Shown piece after piece: positions 1 to 7,205 of a stretch of 36,512 nt of DNA. The DNA is taken from assembly GCA_017420535.1 (NCBI GenBank), contig JAFOIV010000107.1, positions 1 to 36,512 on the forward strand. Direction: 5' to 3'. The position numbers were made by a program, and so were the translations under genes. The notes below the pieces were generated by a model. That model saw only the letters and a list, made by a program, of their open reading frames with translations, was not told where the DNA came from and made no database searches. Positions within the stretch are counted from its first letter, which is position 1. Each line of letters opens with the position of its first letter. This DNA is from Eubacterium sp. GTDB lineage: Bacteria > Bacillota > Clostridia > Lachnospirales > Lachnospiraceae.

Positions 1-1
1 A

Positions 2-607
2 ACGCATGATGAAGCTTATTTTGATCAGTTTGTTAGCTGGTTTTTAAAGTCAGGACTTATATCAAGTATTCAGCTGGAATGTGCGTACTTTTTATTAAGT
101 ATATTTTGGGTTGCTGAAGCTTGTGATGATGAAAAGGAAGACAATAACGCTGAAGTAGAAGCTGATCCAGAAAACACACCAGAGACAAATCCAGAGACAA
201 CGCCAGAAACAAATTCAGGAACTGGACAGGTTGGGGGAGGAGAAGGAAATGTGGATGAGGGCGATTTTGAGCCTTCTAAAATATTTTATGATGAACAGGG
301 GCATTTAACTAATGGAAGATATACTATAAATGATAGTGGTATGTTACCTCATAAAAATGGAACAATGGGTAAAAGTCAATTCCTATCAGATGTAGACGCA
401 GAAAAAGCTGTTTTAGATGCTGCAGAGTATGCTGATAAATACAATTTATGGGAAACAAACACAGGAAATCCAAATGATTTTGCATGCAAAGCAAAAGTAT
501 ATGTAGAAAATGGACCTGTAGGTATTACAGGTGATGGTAAACTTACGAATTATATCAATGTGTATAGAACAAAAACAGGGCAAGTTCATGGGTGCCCAGG
601 AAATTGA
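2..607 (+). CDS. Partial secreted or polymorphic-toxin-like protein, 3' end
   Basis: The reading frame is open from base 2 to the TGA at 605-607, so this is the 3' end of a gene that begins outside the window. The visible protein has a hydrophobic stretch near its start, then an acidic Pro/Thr/Glu/Asn-rich linker with PET(N/T) repeats, a glycine-rich GQVGGGEGN hinge, and a compact C-terminal module of about 110 residues ending INVYRTKTGQVHGCPGN. A low-complexity linker followed by a small terminal module, with a small gene starting 16 bases after the stop, is the usual layout of a polymorphic toxin and its immunity protein. I cannot name the toxin fold and see no proven catalytic residues. 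A GTG at 251 could start a short ORF, but the frame continues upstream and no good ribosome-binding site supports that start. The toxin role is inference. Confidence 0.6.
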   Translation, partial: THDEAYFDQFVSWFLKSGLISSIQLECAYFLLSIFWVAEACDDEKEDNNAEVEADPENTPETNPETTPETNSGTGQVGGGEGNVDEGDFEPSKIFYDEQGHLTNGRYTINDSGMLPHKNGTMGKSQFLSDVDAEKAVLDAAEYADKYNLWETNTGNPNDFACKAKVYVENGPVGITGDGKLTNYINVYRTKTGQVHGCPGN

Positions 608-623
608 TGTAGGAGACAGGGAT

Positions 624-1031
624 ATGAGAGATTTGATAAAAGAATTAGTTGAGGCAAGAAATAAAAAAATATACAAGGATAATGATTTTAAGACTATATT
701 ATCATTTTTAAAAGGGATAAATACAGGTAATAAAATCAATTGGGATGAGGGGGCAGGAGAAGAGTGGGCATTCATAAATAATCAAAGTATGTCAATTATG
801 CTAAATGCTAAGATAGGAATATATTTTATAAGAGGGAAAATATCAGAGGAGTATTTGAAAGTTTTGAATGAAGGTAATTGTGTTTATGTTAGTAACTTTG
901 ATTTAAAAGAGTGGTATATGGATTTAAAATATCTTCAAAAGAATATTCCGGAGATAATATGGCATACCTCAGGGGATTCAATAGATACAAATGGTTTTTC
1001 TTTGGATGAGCTATACTTTGCAACAGTTTGA
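624..1031 (+). CDS. Small cytosolic protein, probable immunity partner
   Basis: A 135-residue protein starting MRDLIKELVEARNKK. I chose ATG 624 because AGGAG (611-615) lies 8 bases upstream; longer in-frame starts (531, 588) sit inside the preceding gene and have no such site. The protein is acidic, has no signal peptide or membrane segment, and contains WDEGAGEEW and aromatic-rich stretches (FDLKEWYMDLKYL). It follows the toxin-like gene after 16 bases, consistent with co-expression. SUKH and other immunity families have similar size and acidity, but I do not recognise a specific family. The function is inferred from position only. Confidence 0.65.
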   Translation: MRDLIKELVEARNKKIYKDNDFKTILSFLKGINTGNKINWDEGAGEEWAFINNQSMSIMLNAKIGIYFIRGKISEEYLKVLNEGNCVYVSNFDLKEWYMDLKYLQKNIPEIIWHTSGDSIDTNGFSLDELYFATV

Positions 1032-1062
1032 TTATTGTAACTTTTCAATCTGATTGGTATAT

Positions 1063-1091
1063 TTGACAATGATTCATTTTGGGTTTACAAT
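1063..1091 (+). promoter_or_regulatory. Sigma-70-type promoter of the thi operon
   Basis: TTGACA (1063-1068), a 17-base spacer, then TACAAT (1086-1091). It lies 25-30 bases before the TPP riboswitch and is the only strong promoter-like pair upstream of thiE. Confidence 0.75.
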
Positions 1092-1117
1092 CATTAACTG
1101 TTTAAATTAAATAACAA

Positions 1118-1207
1118 TGATATGCGGGAGCTTGTGTGCCAGGCTGAGAGGAAGTTAAGAACTTCGACCGGTAACCTGATTTGGATAATGCCAACGTAGG
1201 GATAATA
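1118..1207 (+). promoter_or_regulatory. TPP riboswitch (THI element)
   Basis: The conserved blocks of the thiamine pyrophosphate aptamer are present in order: CTGAGAG (1144-1150), ACCTGAT followed by TTGGATAATGCC (about 1174-1192), and AACGTAGGGA (1193-1202). It precedes thiazole-synthesis genes, as expected. When TPP binds, the downstream terminator at 1254-1282 should form and shut off the operon. The boundaries are approximate. Confidence 0.93.
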
Positions 1208-1253
1208 AACTGAATTTTAAAGATCAGCTTGTTTTAATAATACGATTTTTATG

Positions 1254-1282
1254 GAGTATCCTTTTTGGGGTACTCTTTTTTT
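1254..1282 (+). terminator. Riboswitch-controlled intrinsic terminator
   Basis: Stem GAGTATCC (1254-1261) pairs with GGGTACTC (1268-1275, one G-U pair) and is followed by seven T residues (1276-1282). Its place 47 bases after the TPP aptamer fits a transcription-attenuation switch. Confidence 0.85.
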
Positions 1283-1296
1283 GCGTAGGCAACGAG

Positions 1297-1340
1297 CCAA
1301 GGTTCCTGCATTGTGCTTGCACAAAATGCAGGAACCTTGG
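1297..1340. repeat. Long perfect hairpin in the thi leader
   Basis: CCAAGGTTCCTGCATT (1297-1312) is exactly complementary to AATGCAGGAACCTTGG (1325-1340), with an inner GTGC-TT-GCAC helix. It has no T tract, so it is not a classic terminator. It lies after the riboswitch terminator and would be present only in full-length transcripts. Confidence 0.8.
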
Positions 1341-1350
1341 CGACTGCCCG

Positions 1351-1432
1351 ACATCGAGCCGCGAGGCGAGAGGGCATTGCGAAGTTGAGCCATAAGGCGA
1401 GATGCACGAAGTTGATCCGCAAGTCGAGATAT
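1351..1432 (+). repeat. Degenerate tandem repeat, three units of 27-31 bp
   Basis: Three imperfect units each contain a GA(G/T)CC core (1356, 1387, 1414) followed by a CGAG or CGAGA tail (GAGGCGAGA, AAGGCGAGA, AAGTCGAGA). They fill the long thi leader between the hairpin at 1297-1340 and the palindrome at 1444. No ORF with a ribosome-binding site is seen. Confidence 0.55.
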
Positions 1433-1443
1433 TGACTAAATAA

Positions 1444-1498
1444 GTTAACATAAAAATGGACCATAGCCTCCGGGACCTAGGTCCACTTTTATGTAAAC
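1444..1498 (-). repeat. 55-bp palindromic repeat, copy 1
   Basis: Left arm GTTAACATAAAAATGGACC, right arm GGTCCACTTTTATGTAAAC, core CCTCCGGGA (minus orientation of the family). The outer arms mismatch (GTTAAC against GTAAAC). It lies in the thi leader 16 bases before the thiE start codon. Confidence 0.9.
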
Positions 1499-1513
1499 TA
1501 TAAAGGAGATAAC

Positions 1514-2137
1514 ATGGCAGATAAAAAATTATATTTTATTACGGACAGTACGCTGTATGAGAGGGATGAATTCCTTCGAAGAGTTGAAGAGGCTTTAAAG
1601 GCTGGGGTATCTTTGATACAGCTTCGTGAGAAGAATAAAACTACAAGAGAATATATAGAAATGGCGACAGCGGTGCATGATATGACAAAAAAATATAATG
1701 TGCCTCTTATAATAGATGACCGTGTGGATGTAATGCTGGCGGTCGATGCAGAAGGTGTCCATCTTGGCGCAGAAGATATGCCCCTTGATATGGCAAGAAA
1801 GCTAATAGGTTCGGATAAAATCCTGGGTGCCACCACAAAAACTGTTGAAGCCGCTCGTGCCGCTTATGAAAATGGAGCTGATTATCTTGGGGTTGGAGCC
1901 ATTTTCCCAACTACTACAAAGGTTAAGACTATCCTTACTTCGACAGATACGCTTTCAAAAATATGCAAAAATGTTCCTATCCCCGTTTTTTCTATAGGTG
2001 GTCTTAATCCTTCTAATTTAGATGTGTTAAATGGAATTGATATTGAAGGAGTCTGCGTGGTATCAGCTATCATGAAGGCTGATTCACCTTATAATGCCAC
2101 ATTAGAGATGCAGAGAGCAATCTCCCAGCTGAATTAA
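1514..2137 (+). CDS. thiE: Thiamine phosphate synthase
   Basis: A 207-residue ThiE/TenI-family TIM barrel that couples the pyrimidine diphosphate to the thiazole phosphate to make thiamine monophosphate in the cytosol. Recognisable blocks are LYFITDSTL at the start, LIQLREK (phosphate and pyrimidine contacts), DRVDVMLAVDAEGVHLG, GATTKT, GADYLGVGAIFPT and the late PVFSIGGL. The length is typical of the family. ATG 1514 has AAAGGAG 6 bases upstream. It is the first gene after the TPP riboswitch and is followed at 55 bases by thiS, so it should be TPP-repressed with the rest of the operon. No thiC or thiD is in the window. Confidence 0.95.
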   Translation: MADKKLYFITDSTLYERDEFLRRVEEALKAGVSLIQLREKNKTTREYIEMATAVHDMTKKYNVPLIIDDRVDVMLAVDAEGVHLGAEDMPLDMARKLIGSDKILGATTKTVEAARAAYENGADYLGVGAIFPTTTKVKTILTSTDTLSKICKNVPIPVFSIGGLNPSNLDVLNGIDIEGVCVVSAIMKADSPYNATLEMQRAISQLN

Positions 2138-2192
2138 TATTAAGCTTAACTAAATAAAAAATAAGATAGATTATTTTTAGAAAGGAGCTCAT

Positions 2193-2387
2193 ATGGTAAA
2201 AGTAAATGGTGAGTCATATGATATGGACGGAAAGTCAGTAGCATTTGCTGTGGAAAGTCTTAAATATGACAGAACAAAAATTGCAGTTGAACTTAACGAG
2301 GACATAGTTCCTAAGCAAACTTATGAAGAGACAATCTTAAAAAATGGCGATGTAGTTGAAGTAGTAAGTTTTGTGGGCGGCGGCTGA
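2193..2387 (+). CDS. thiS: Sulfur carrier protein ThiS
   Basis: A 64-residue ubiquitin-like protein starting MVKVNGESYDMDGKS and ending in Gly-Gly-Gly. The C-terminal glycine is the site that ThiF adenylates and that then carries the thiocarboxylate sulfur for thiazole formation. The strong site AAAGGAG (2180-2186) precedes ATG 2193. Size, the ILKNGDVVEVV block and position between thiE and thiF agree with ThiS. Confidence 0.93.
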   Translation: MVKVNGESYDMDGKSVAFAVESLKYDRTKIAVELNEDIVPKQTYEETILKNGDVVEVVSFVGGG

Positions 2388-2457
2388 TAAAGGAGATTTT
2401 TTTCATTAATCAGCAGCTTTTATATCCATAAATTTAGTATTTAGTGAGGGAATCATC

Positions 2458-3099
2458 ATGAACAACATTCCATCAAAGGAAGAATTTTACGAGGCCCTTA
2501 GCGTAAGGCATGGCAAGGAAAATCAAGAAAAATTCCGGGCGGCGACGGTTGCAGTTTGTGGCCTTGGGGGCCTTGGTTCAAATATTTCCATCTGCCTTGC
2601 AAGAGCGGGTGTAGGAAAACTTATTTTAATTGACTTCGATAAGGTTGATATAACAAACATTCATAGACAGCAGTATAAGCTTGCCCAGATCGGGATGGAT
2701 AAAACAAAGGCGTTAGCAGAAAACCTGAGAGAGATAAATCCATTTATGGAAATAGAAACTCATCAAACAAGGATAAATGAATCTAACATCCAGGATCTTA
2801 TCCAGGAGGCGGACATAGTCTGCGAGGCATTTGATAATGCTGCGAGCAAGGCTATGCTGGTTAATTATGTGCTGGAGAATTACCCTGATAAATATATTGT
2901 TTCCGGATCAGGCATGGCTGGATTTAAAAGCGCCAATATGATAAAGACAAAGAAATTATCAAAAAGGTTTTATCTTTGCGGCGACGGTGTCAGTGATGTA
3001 AACCTGGGAATCGGACTCATTTCCGCAAGAGTTATGGCATGTGCGGCTCACGAAGCCCATATGGTTCTAAGAATTCTCATGGGAGAGACGCAGGCCTAG
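2458..3099 (+). CDS. thiF: ThiS adenylyltransferase, short ThiF family
   Basis: A 213-residue E1-like enzyme that activates the C terminus of ThiS with ATP. The nucleotide-binding loop GLGGLGSNI lies near residues 36-44, followed by the LILIDFDKVDITNIHRQQY block typical of MoeB/ThiF proteins, and the acidic VCEAFDNAASK region. It is shorter than E. coli ThiF, and the paired CxxC zinc motifs of MoeB are not visible. This matches the short anaerobe-type ThiF subfamily found next to thiG and thiH. GTGAGGGAATC upstream of ATG 2458 gives a modest ribosome-binding site. Confidence 0.9.
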   Translation: MNNIPSKEEFYEALSVRHGKENQEKFRAATVAVCGLGGLGSNISICLARAGVGKLILIDFDKVDITNIHRQQYKLAQIGMDKTKALAENLREINPFMEIETHQTRINESNIQDLIQEADIVCEAFDNAASKAMLVNYVLENYPDKYIVSGSGMAGFKSANMIKTKKLSKRFYLCGDGVSDVNLGIGLISARVMACAAHEAHMVLRILMGETQA

Positions 3100-3190
3100 G
3101 CTGGCATGCCGGGTAGAGGGAAAACCAGTGGACCAGCAGGCATGCCAGGTAGCGGGAAAAGTATCGGACCGGCTGGCATGCCGGATAGCG
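3099..3190 (+). repeat. 36-bp tandem repeat between thiF and thiG
   Basis: GGCATGCC recurs at 3103, 3139 and 3175, exactly 36 bases apart, each time followed by GG(G/A)TAG and, in the first two units, a GGGAAAA stretch. About 2.5 units fill the thiF-thiG gap. Each core is itself palindromic. It is noncoding in the operon direction. Confidence 0.85.
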
Positions 3191-3218
3191 ATAAGATTTT
3201 AGAAAGAAGGAAAAGTAT

Positions 3219-4001
3219 ATGTTGGATAATAATGAAAATAATGACAAACTTGTGATAGGTGGCAGGGAGTTTAATTCCCGCTTTATCCTTGGTTCAGGCA
3301 AGTATTCCATGAAACTCATCGAAGCTGCCATAAAGGATGCAGGGGCTGAGATCATCACACTTGCAGTAAGACGTACCAATACTAAGGAAGAGGAAAATAT
3401 CCTTGATTACATTCCTAAAAATGTTACACTCCTTCCAAATACCAGCGGTGCTAGAGACGCAAAGGAAGCCGTAAGGATCGCGCGTCTGGCAAGGGAACTT
3501 GGCTGCGGAGATATGGTAAAGATTGAGATAATGAAAGACACCAAATATCTCCTTCCTGATAACTATGAGACTATCAAAGCCACAGAAATACTTGCAAAAG
3601 AGGGCTTTATTGTAATGCCTTACATGTACCCGGATCTTAATGTGGCAAGAGAACTTGTAAATGTGGGTGCGGCTTCAATCATGCCACTGGCATCACCTAT
3701 CGGTTCTAATAAGGGACTTGCAACAAAAGAATTTATCCAGATTCTGATAGACGAGATTGATCTTCCTATCATTGTTGATGCTGGTATCGGAAAGCCTTCT
3801 CAGGCTTGTGAAGCAATGGAAATGGGTGCTGCTGCCATTATGGCAAATACTGCTCTTGCAACAGCTGGAGACCTTATGCTGATGGCATCTGCATTTAAAG
3901 ATGCAATAAATGCAGGTCGAAAGGCTTATCTTTCAGGACTTGGCCGCGTACTTCAAAGAGGAGCAGCATCGTCAGATCCACTGACAGGATTCCTTAGATA
4001 A
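3219..4001 (+). CDS. thiG: Thiazole synthase
   Basis: A 260-residue ThiG TIM barrel that builds the thiazole phosphate ring from deoxyxylulose phosphate, the ThiS thiocarboxylate and the dehydroglycine supplied by ThiH. Visible family blocks are FILGSGKY (residues 23-30), AVRRTN (49-54), [15 protein letters not shown], and the segment [10 protein letters not shown], whose K101 is the expected Schiff-base lysine. Later come [11 protein letters not shown] and [11 protein letters not shown], ending [29 protein letters not shown] upstream of ATG 3219 serves as ribosome-binding site. It is followed by thiH after a 140-base spacer of tandem repeats. Confidence 0.96.
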   Translation: MLDNNENNDKLVIGGREFNSRFILGSGKYSMKLIEAAIKDAGAEIITLAVRRTNTKEEENILDYIPKNVTLLPNTSGARDAKEAVRIARLARELGCGDMVKIEIMKDTKYLLPDNYETIKATEILAKEGFIVMPYMYPDLNVARELVNVGAASIMPLASPIGSNKGLATKEFIQILIDEIDLPIIVDAGIGKPSQACEAMEMGAAAIMANTALATAGDLMLMASAFKDAINAGRKAYLSGLGRVLQRGAASSDPLTGFLR

Positions 4002-4009
4002 TTGCAAGA

Positions 4010-4105
4010 AACCTGGCCAGAGAAAAATTGAAAAAATATCCTGCATAACTGCTGGCAAGAGAAAAAGACAGTAAATTCGTATGTAACTGCTGGCCAGATA
4101 GAACG
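4010..4105 (+). repeat. Degenerate 38-39-bp tandem repeat between thiG and thiH
   Basis: TGG(C)CAGA-like cores occur at 4014, 4053 and 4091. The second and third are preceded by AACTGC, and the first two are followed by an A-rich GAGAAAAA tail. Three imperfect units fill most of the gap. The pattern resembles the thiF-thiG spacer in unit size but not closely in sequence. Confidence 0.6.
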
Positions 4106-4141
4106 TGGATTTTTTAATGATTAATTAGAATAGAGGCAAAT

Positions 4142-5398
4142 ATGGAGAATCATTTTTTGGTAGATTCGGATGAATTATCCCCGAAGGCATTGGAAATAAA
4201 ACATAGGATCGAGACTGATCCAAAGGCTAGAATAGATCACATGAAATATCTGCCGGGGATGGATGTGCTTGAGTCGGACATATGCGAAAAAGTCATGAGT
4301 CATATGGAAGCCTACGACTACAGTAAATATACAGCGCAGGATGTTAGAAGAGCGCTGAACCATGAGAGATGCACCATTGAAGATTTTAAAGCACTGCTTT
4401 CACCGGCGGCAGAGCCATTTTTAGAGGAAATGGCTCAAAGAGCAAGCCAGGAGACTAGCAAGCATTTTGGCAATACGGTTTACATTTTCACGCCAATCTA
4501 TATAGCAAATTATTGCGAGAATTACTGCATTTACTGCGGTTTCAACTGCTACAACAAGATAAATCGCCTGAAGCTCAGCCTTGAGGAAATCGAGCATGAG
4601 ATGAAGGTTATCAGTGACAGCGGCATGGAGGAAATCCTTATACTTACTGGGGAAAGCCCTGCCATGTCGGACGTGAAATATATCGGAGAGGCTGTAAAGA
4701 TCGCCCGGAAATATTTCCGCATGGTAGGAATTGAGGTTTATCCGGTAAATGTTTCTGACTATAAATATCTACACGAATGTGGCGCTGATTATGTGACGGT
4801 TTTTCAGGAAACCTATGATACAAATAGATATGAGCAGCTGCATTTGATGGGAAATAAGAGAATCTGGCCATACAGATTTGACGCCCAGGAAAGAGCACTG
4901 ATGGGAGGAATGAGGGGAGTTGCATTTTCGGCGCTGCTGGGACTTTCAGATTTTAGAAAAGACGCGTTGGCAACAGCCCTTCACGTGTACTACCTGCAGC
5001 GAAAGTACCCTCATGCGGAAATGTCACTTTCCTGCCCAAGACTTAGACCGATCATAAATAACGAGACCATAAATCCGCTTGATGTGGGAGAAAAGCAGCT
5101 TTGCCAGATCCTTTGTGCCTACAGGATATTCCTGCCTTTCGCCGGCATCACAGTTTCATCCCGGGAGTCGGCCGAATTTAGAAATGGCATCGTAAAGATC
5201 GCCGCCACTAAAGTATCTGCCGGGGTATCCACAGGAATCGGAGACCATGAAGATAAGTACGAGGAAAGAAAAGATTCCACGGATGTCCATGGAGACGAGC
5301 AGTTTGAGATAGCGGATACAAGAAGCCTTCACAACATGTACAGTGACATTTCTGCGGAAGGACTCCAGCCGGTTTTGAACGATTACTTATTCACCTAG
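4142..5398 (+). CDS. thiH: 2-iminoacetate synthase (tyrosine lyase)
   Basis: A 418-residue radical SAM enzyme that cleaves tyrosine to p-cresol and dehydroglycine, the glycine-derived donor used by ThiG under anaerobic conditions. The iron-sulfur motif CENYCIYC gives C125, C129 and C132 (CxxxCxxC), followed by GFNCYN. Other ThiH blocks are ILTGESP, YVTVFQETYD, RALMGGMRGVAFSALLGL, and SLSCPRLRP. The length fits the thiamine family rather than HydG, which carries an extra C-terminal domain. ATG 4142 follows AGAGG. The final G of its TAG stop is the first base of palindrome copy 2. Confidence 0.95.
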   Translation: MENHFLVDSDELSPKALEIKHRIETDPKARIDHMKYLPGMDVLESDICEKVMSHMEAYDYSKYTAQDVRRALNHERCTIEDFKALLSPAAEPFLEEMAQRASQETSKHFGNTVYIFTPIYIANYCENYCIYCGFNCYNKINRLKLSLEEIEHEMKVISDSGMEEILILTGESPAMSDVKYIGEAVKIARKYFRMVGIEVYPVNVSDYKYLHECGADYVTVFQETYDTNRYEQLHLMGNKRIWPYRFDAQERALMGGMRGVAFSALLGLSDFRKDALATALHVYYLQRKYPHAEMSLSCPRLRPIINNETINPLDVGEKQLCQILCAYRIFLPFAGITVSSRESAEFRNGIVKIAATKVSAGVSTGIGDHEDKYEERKDSTDVHGDEQFEIADTRSLHNMYSDISAEGLQPVLNDYLFT

Positions 5399-5451
5399 TT
5401 AACATAAAATGAGCCATAGCCCCCGGGACTGTGGTCCATTTTTATGTTAAC
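5398..5451 (-). repeat. Palindromic repeat, copy 2
   Basis: Left arm GTTAACATAAAATGAGCC, core CCCCCGGGA, right arm GGTCCATTTTTATGTTAAC. The inner arms are mismatched types (TGAGCC against GGTCCA). It begins in the thiH stop codon and lies between convergent thiH and the ABC-2 permease gene. Confidence 0.9.
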
Positions 5452-5473
5452 TATATTGTGGAGCGAGATTCCC

Positions 5474-6307
5474 TCATGATCCGGTGCCGCTGTAGCGGCT
5501 GGCGCCGTACATCCAGAGTTTATAACTTAGGTAAAAGAAGAATACTCCCGCAAAAGGTGAAAGCCATGAAAGAAGTGGAATCTCATCCGGCCTTAGTATC
5601 ACAAGGCTTGGATAATAAGCAATGAAGGCTATCGGCATAATGAAAGTAAAGATAAACCTAAACACCGGGTTGAAGATGGTAACCGGGTATTTGGCATATT
5701 CTTTAAATCGATATACAAAATCCAGAATGAAAAATGAATTCTGAATCCAAAAACAAGTGGCAGCCGCAGCAGTCTGAAGCGCAATCATTATCAGGGAAGC
5801 GGTAATGAGAAAAATAAGAAGCTTAACAAGAGAAAAAAATGTAAAGCTAATTCCTATTTTGATCCAGGCATAAACAAGGGTGCCAATCCCGAAGGCCAGC
5901 TGCCCCAGGCCCTTAACATCAAAGACTTCCGACTGATAATAAAAGAAAATATTGATCGGCCTGAAGCAATATTTGATAAAATCCCCGGAATAAACATTCA
6001 TGCGAAGACTCCAGTTATTATCAAAGAAACATTGAGCCGGTGTGACGGAAATCAGGGAAAAACCATAAAGAAAAAGCATTTCATGGTAAGTCCAGTTATT
6101 TATTGTGGGAAAATTTCTGAACAGGATCCAAAATCCCATGAACCCGGAAATGTTAGTGCAGATCATTCCTATGGTTGAAATGAAAAAATCCGCGCGATAG
6201 CTCATTTTACTCTTAAGATCCTGCGCCAGAATCTTAAAATAGATCCGAAAATAGAAACTCAAACTGTGCCGTTTCAAGGGATCAGTCTTTACAGAAACAT
6301 TTTTCAT
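5474..6307 (-). CDS. ABC-2 family permease (second subunit)
   Basis: A 277-residue polytopic membrane protein with about six hydrophobic segments, of the ABC-2 membrane family paired with COG4586-type ATPases. I place the start at the ATG at 6307 (MKNVSVKTDPLKR) because GGAGG lies about 8 bases upstream; the longer start at 6322 overlaps the upstream gene. It begins 4 bases after the stop of the other permease, so the two are translationally coupled. The N-terminal FYFRIYFKILAQDLKSKMSYRADF and the inner YSGDFIKYCFRPIN fit homologous permeases in which a cytosolic helix precedes the first membrane segment. The substrate is unknown; export of a drug, lipid or peptide is possible. Confidence 0.82.
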   Translation of the reverse strand: MKNVSVKTDPLKRHSLSFYFRIYFKILAQDLKSKMSYRADFFISTIGMICTNISGFMGFWILFRNFPTINNWTYHEMLFLYGFSLISVTPAQCFFDNNWSLRMNVYSGDFIKYCFRPINIFFYYQSEVFDVKGLGQLAFGIGTLVYAWIKIGISFTFFSLVKLLIFLITASLIMIALQTAAAATCFWIQNSFFILDFVYRFKEYAKYPVTIFNPVFRFIFTFIMPIAFIAYYPSLVILRPDEIPLLSWLSPFAGVFFFYLSYKLWMYGASRYSGTGS

Positions 6308-6311
6308 TAAA

Positions 6312-7115
6312 TCAACCTCCATTCACAGTAATCTGCTTTATTGAAATCTTCCAGAAAATCTTGCTAATGCTAAACATTATGATGCACCAGCCCAGCTGGC
6401 AAATAAGGGTAAATGCCACCGACTGCCATTTTAAATCCTTCCCTAAAAGCAGCGAAAGGGGGGCATTATAAATGGATTGAAACGGAAGATAATAAACGAT
6501 CTTTTTCAATGTTTCAGGGAAAAATGCAATAGGGATAGTAACCCCTGAAAAAAGCATTACCACCACCTGCTTCATGATATTGATTCCCCAGATGGACTCG
6601 GTATAAAGGCAAATGGTCCCTACAAAAAAATCGATGCTGTAATTGATGGACACCGCCATAACCACTGAAATAACAAAGAAAACCAGGTTGACCCCCAGTT
6701 TTATGGTGCCGTGAGTTACAATGGTAACGATGATAAATGTAGGCAGAAATGTAAGAAAAAACTGGCTTATAAATGAACCTGAATAAGACCAGAATAAATA
6801 CTTCCTGTAATCCATGGGTTTAAGCAGGTCCAAAACGATCTTTCCGGACTGGATGTTTCTTCCAATTTCCCAGACAGCATACATTTCCATGAAATTAAAT
6901 AGGGCAGTGGCGAGAACTAGATAAATAAGGGTGTCCGAAAATGTCATTCCCCTCACTGTATCAGTTCCAGCGGATTTATAAATGGCTTGCCACAAAAAAT
7001 ATATGATCGTTAAATATAGGATATTTCCGATTACGATCACTATAAATGACAGGCGAAATTGCAGTGATTCAATAAGGCCGGCTCTTGTTAATGTCAGATA
7101 TTTCCTGAATTTCAT
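6312..7115 (-). CDS. ABC-2 family permease (first subunit)
   Basis: A 267-residue membrane protein with about six hydrophobic segments, similar in layout to the next gene, with which it probably forms a heterodimeric exporter channel. ATG 7115 (MKFRKYLTLTRAGLIES) is preceded by a strong AGGAGG. It contains the typical GRNIQSGKIVLDLLKPMDY stretch, which follows the second membrane segment in this family and matches YSGDFIKYCFRPIN of its partner. It lies 90 bases downstream of the ATPase gene. The substrate cannot be read from sequence. Confidence 0.82.
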   Translation of the reverse strand: MKFRKYLTLTRAGLIESLQFRLSFIVIVIGNILYLTIIYFLWQAIYKSAGTDTVRGMTFSDTLIYLVLATALFNFMEMYAVWEIGRNIQSGKIVLDLLKPMDYRKYLFWSYSGSFISQFFLTFLPTFIIVTIVTHGTIKLGVNLVFFVISVVMAVSINYSIDFFVGTICLYTESIWGINIMKQVVVMLFSGVTIPIAFFPETLKKIVYYLPFQSIYNAPLSLLLGKDLKWQSVAFTLICQLGWCIIMFSISKIFWKISIKQITVNGG

Positions 7116-7205
7116 TTAGCTCCTCCTTCCGGGATTTAAAACAGATTCCTGCTAAAAATAAATCTAATTATTCCCCAAAACATACATTTTTATATTCCAA
7201 CTTAA

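Noticed and set aside
446-775. Minus-strand ORF of 109 residues
   Set aside because: It is antisense to the toxin-like and immunity genes and has no ribosome-binding site or family resemblance.
1297-1340. The long thi-leader hairpin as a second intrinsic terminator
   Set aside because: The stem is followed by CGACTGCCC, not a T tract, so it does not meet the intrinsic terminator pattern.
1249-1464. Short ORFs starting MVHFYVN (also 5431-5625 and 18666-18899)
   Set aside because: The start codon and first residues are simply the right arm of the palindromic repeat read as protein. They lack ribosome-binding sites and similarity to each other beyond the repeat.
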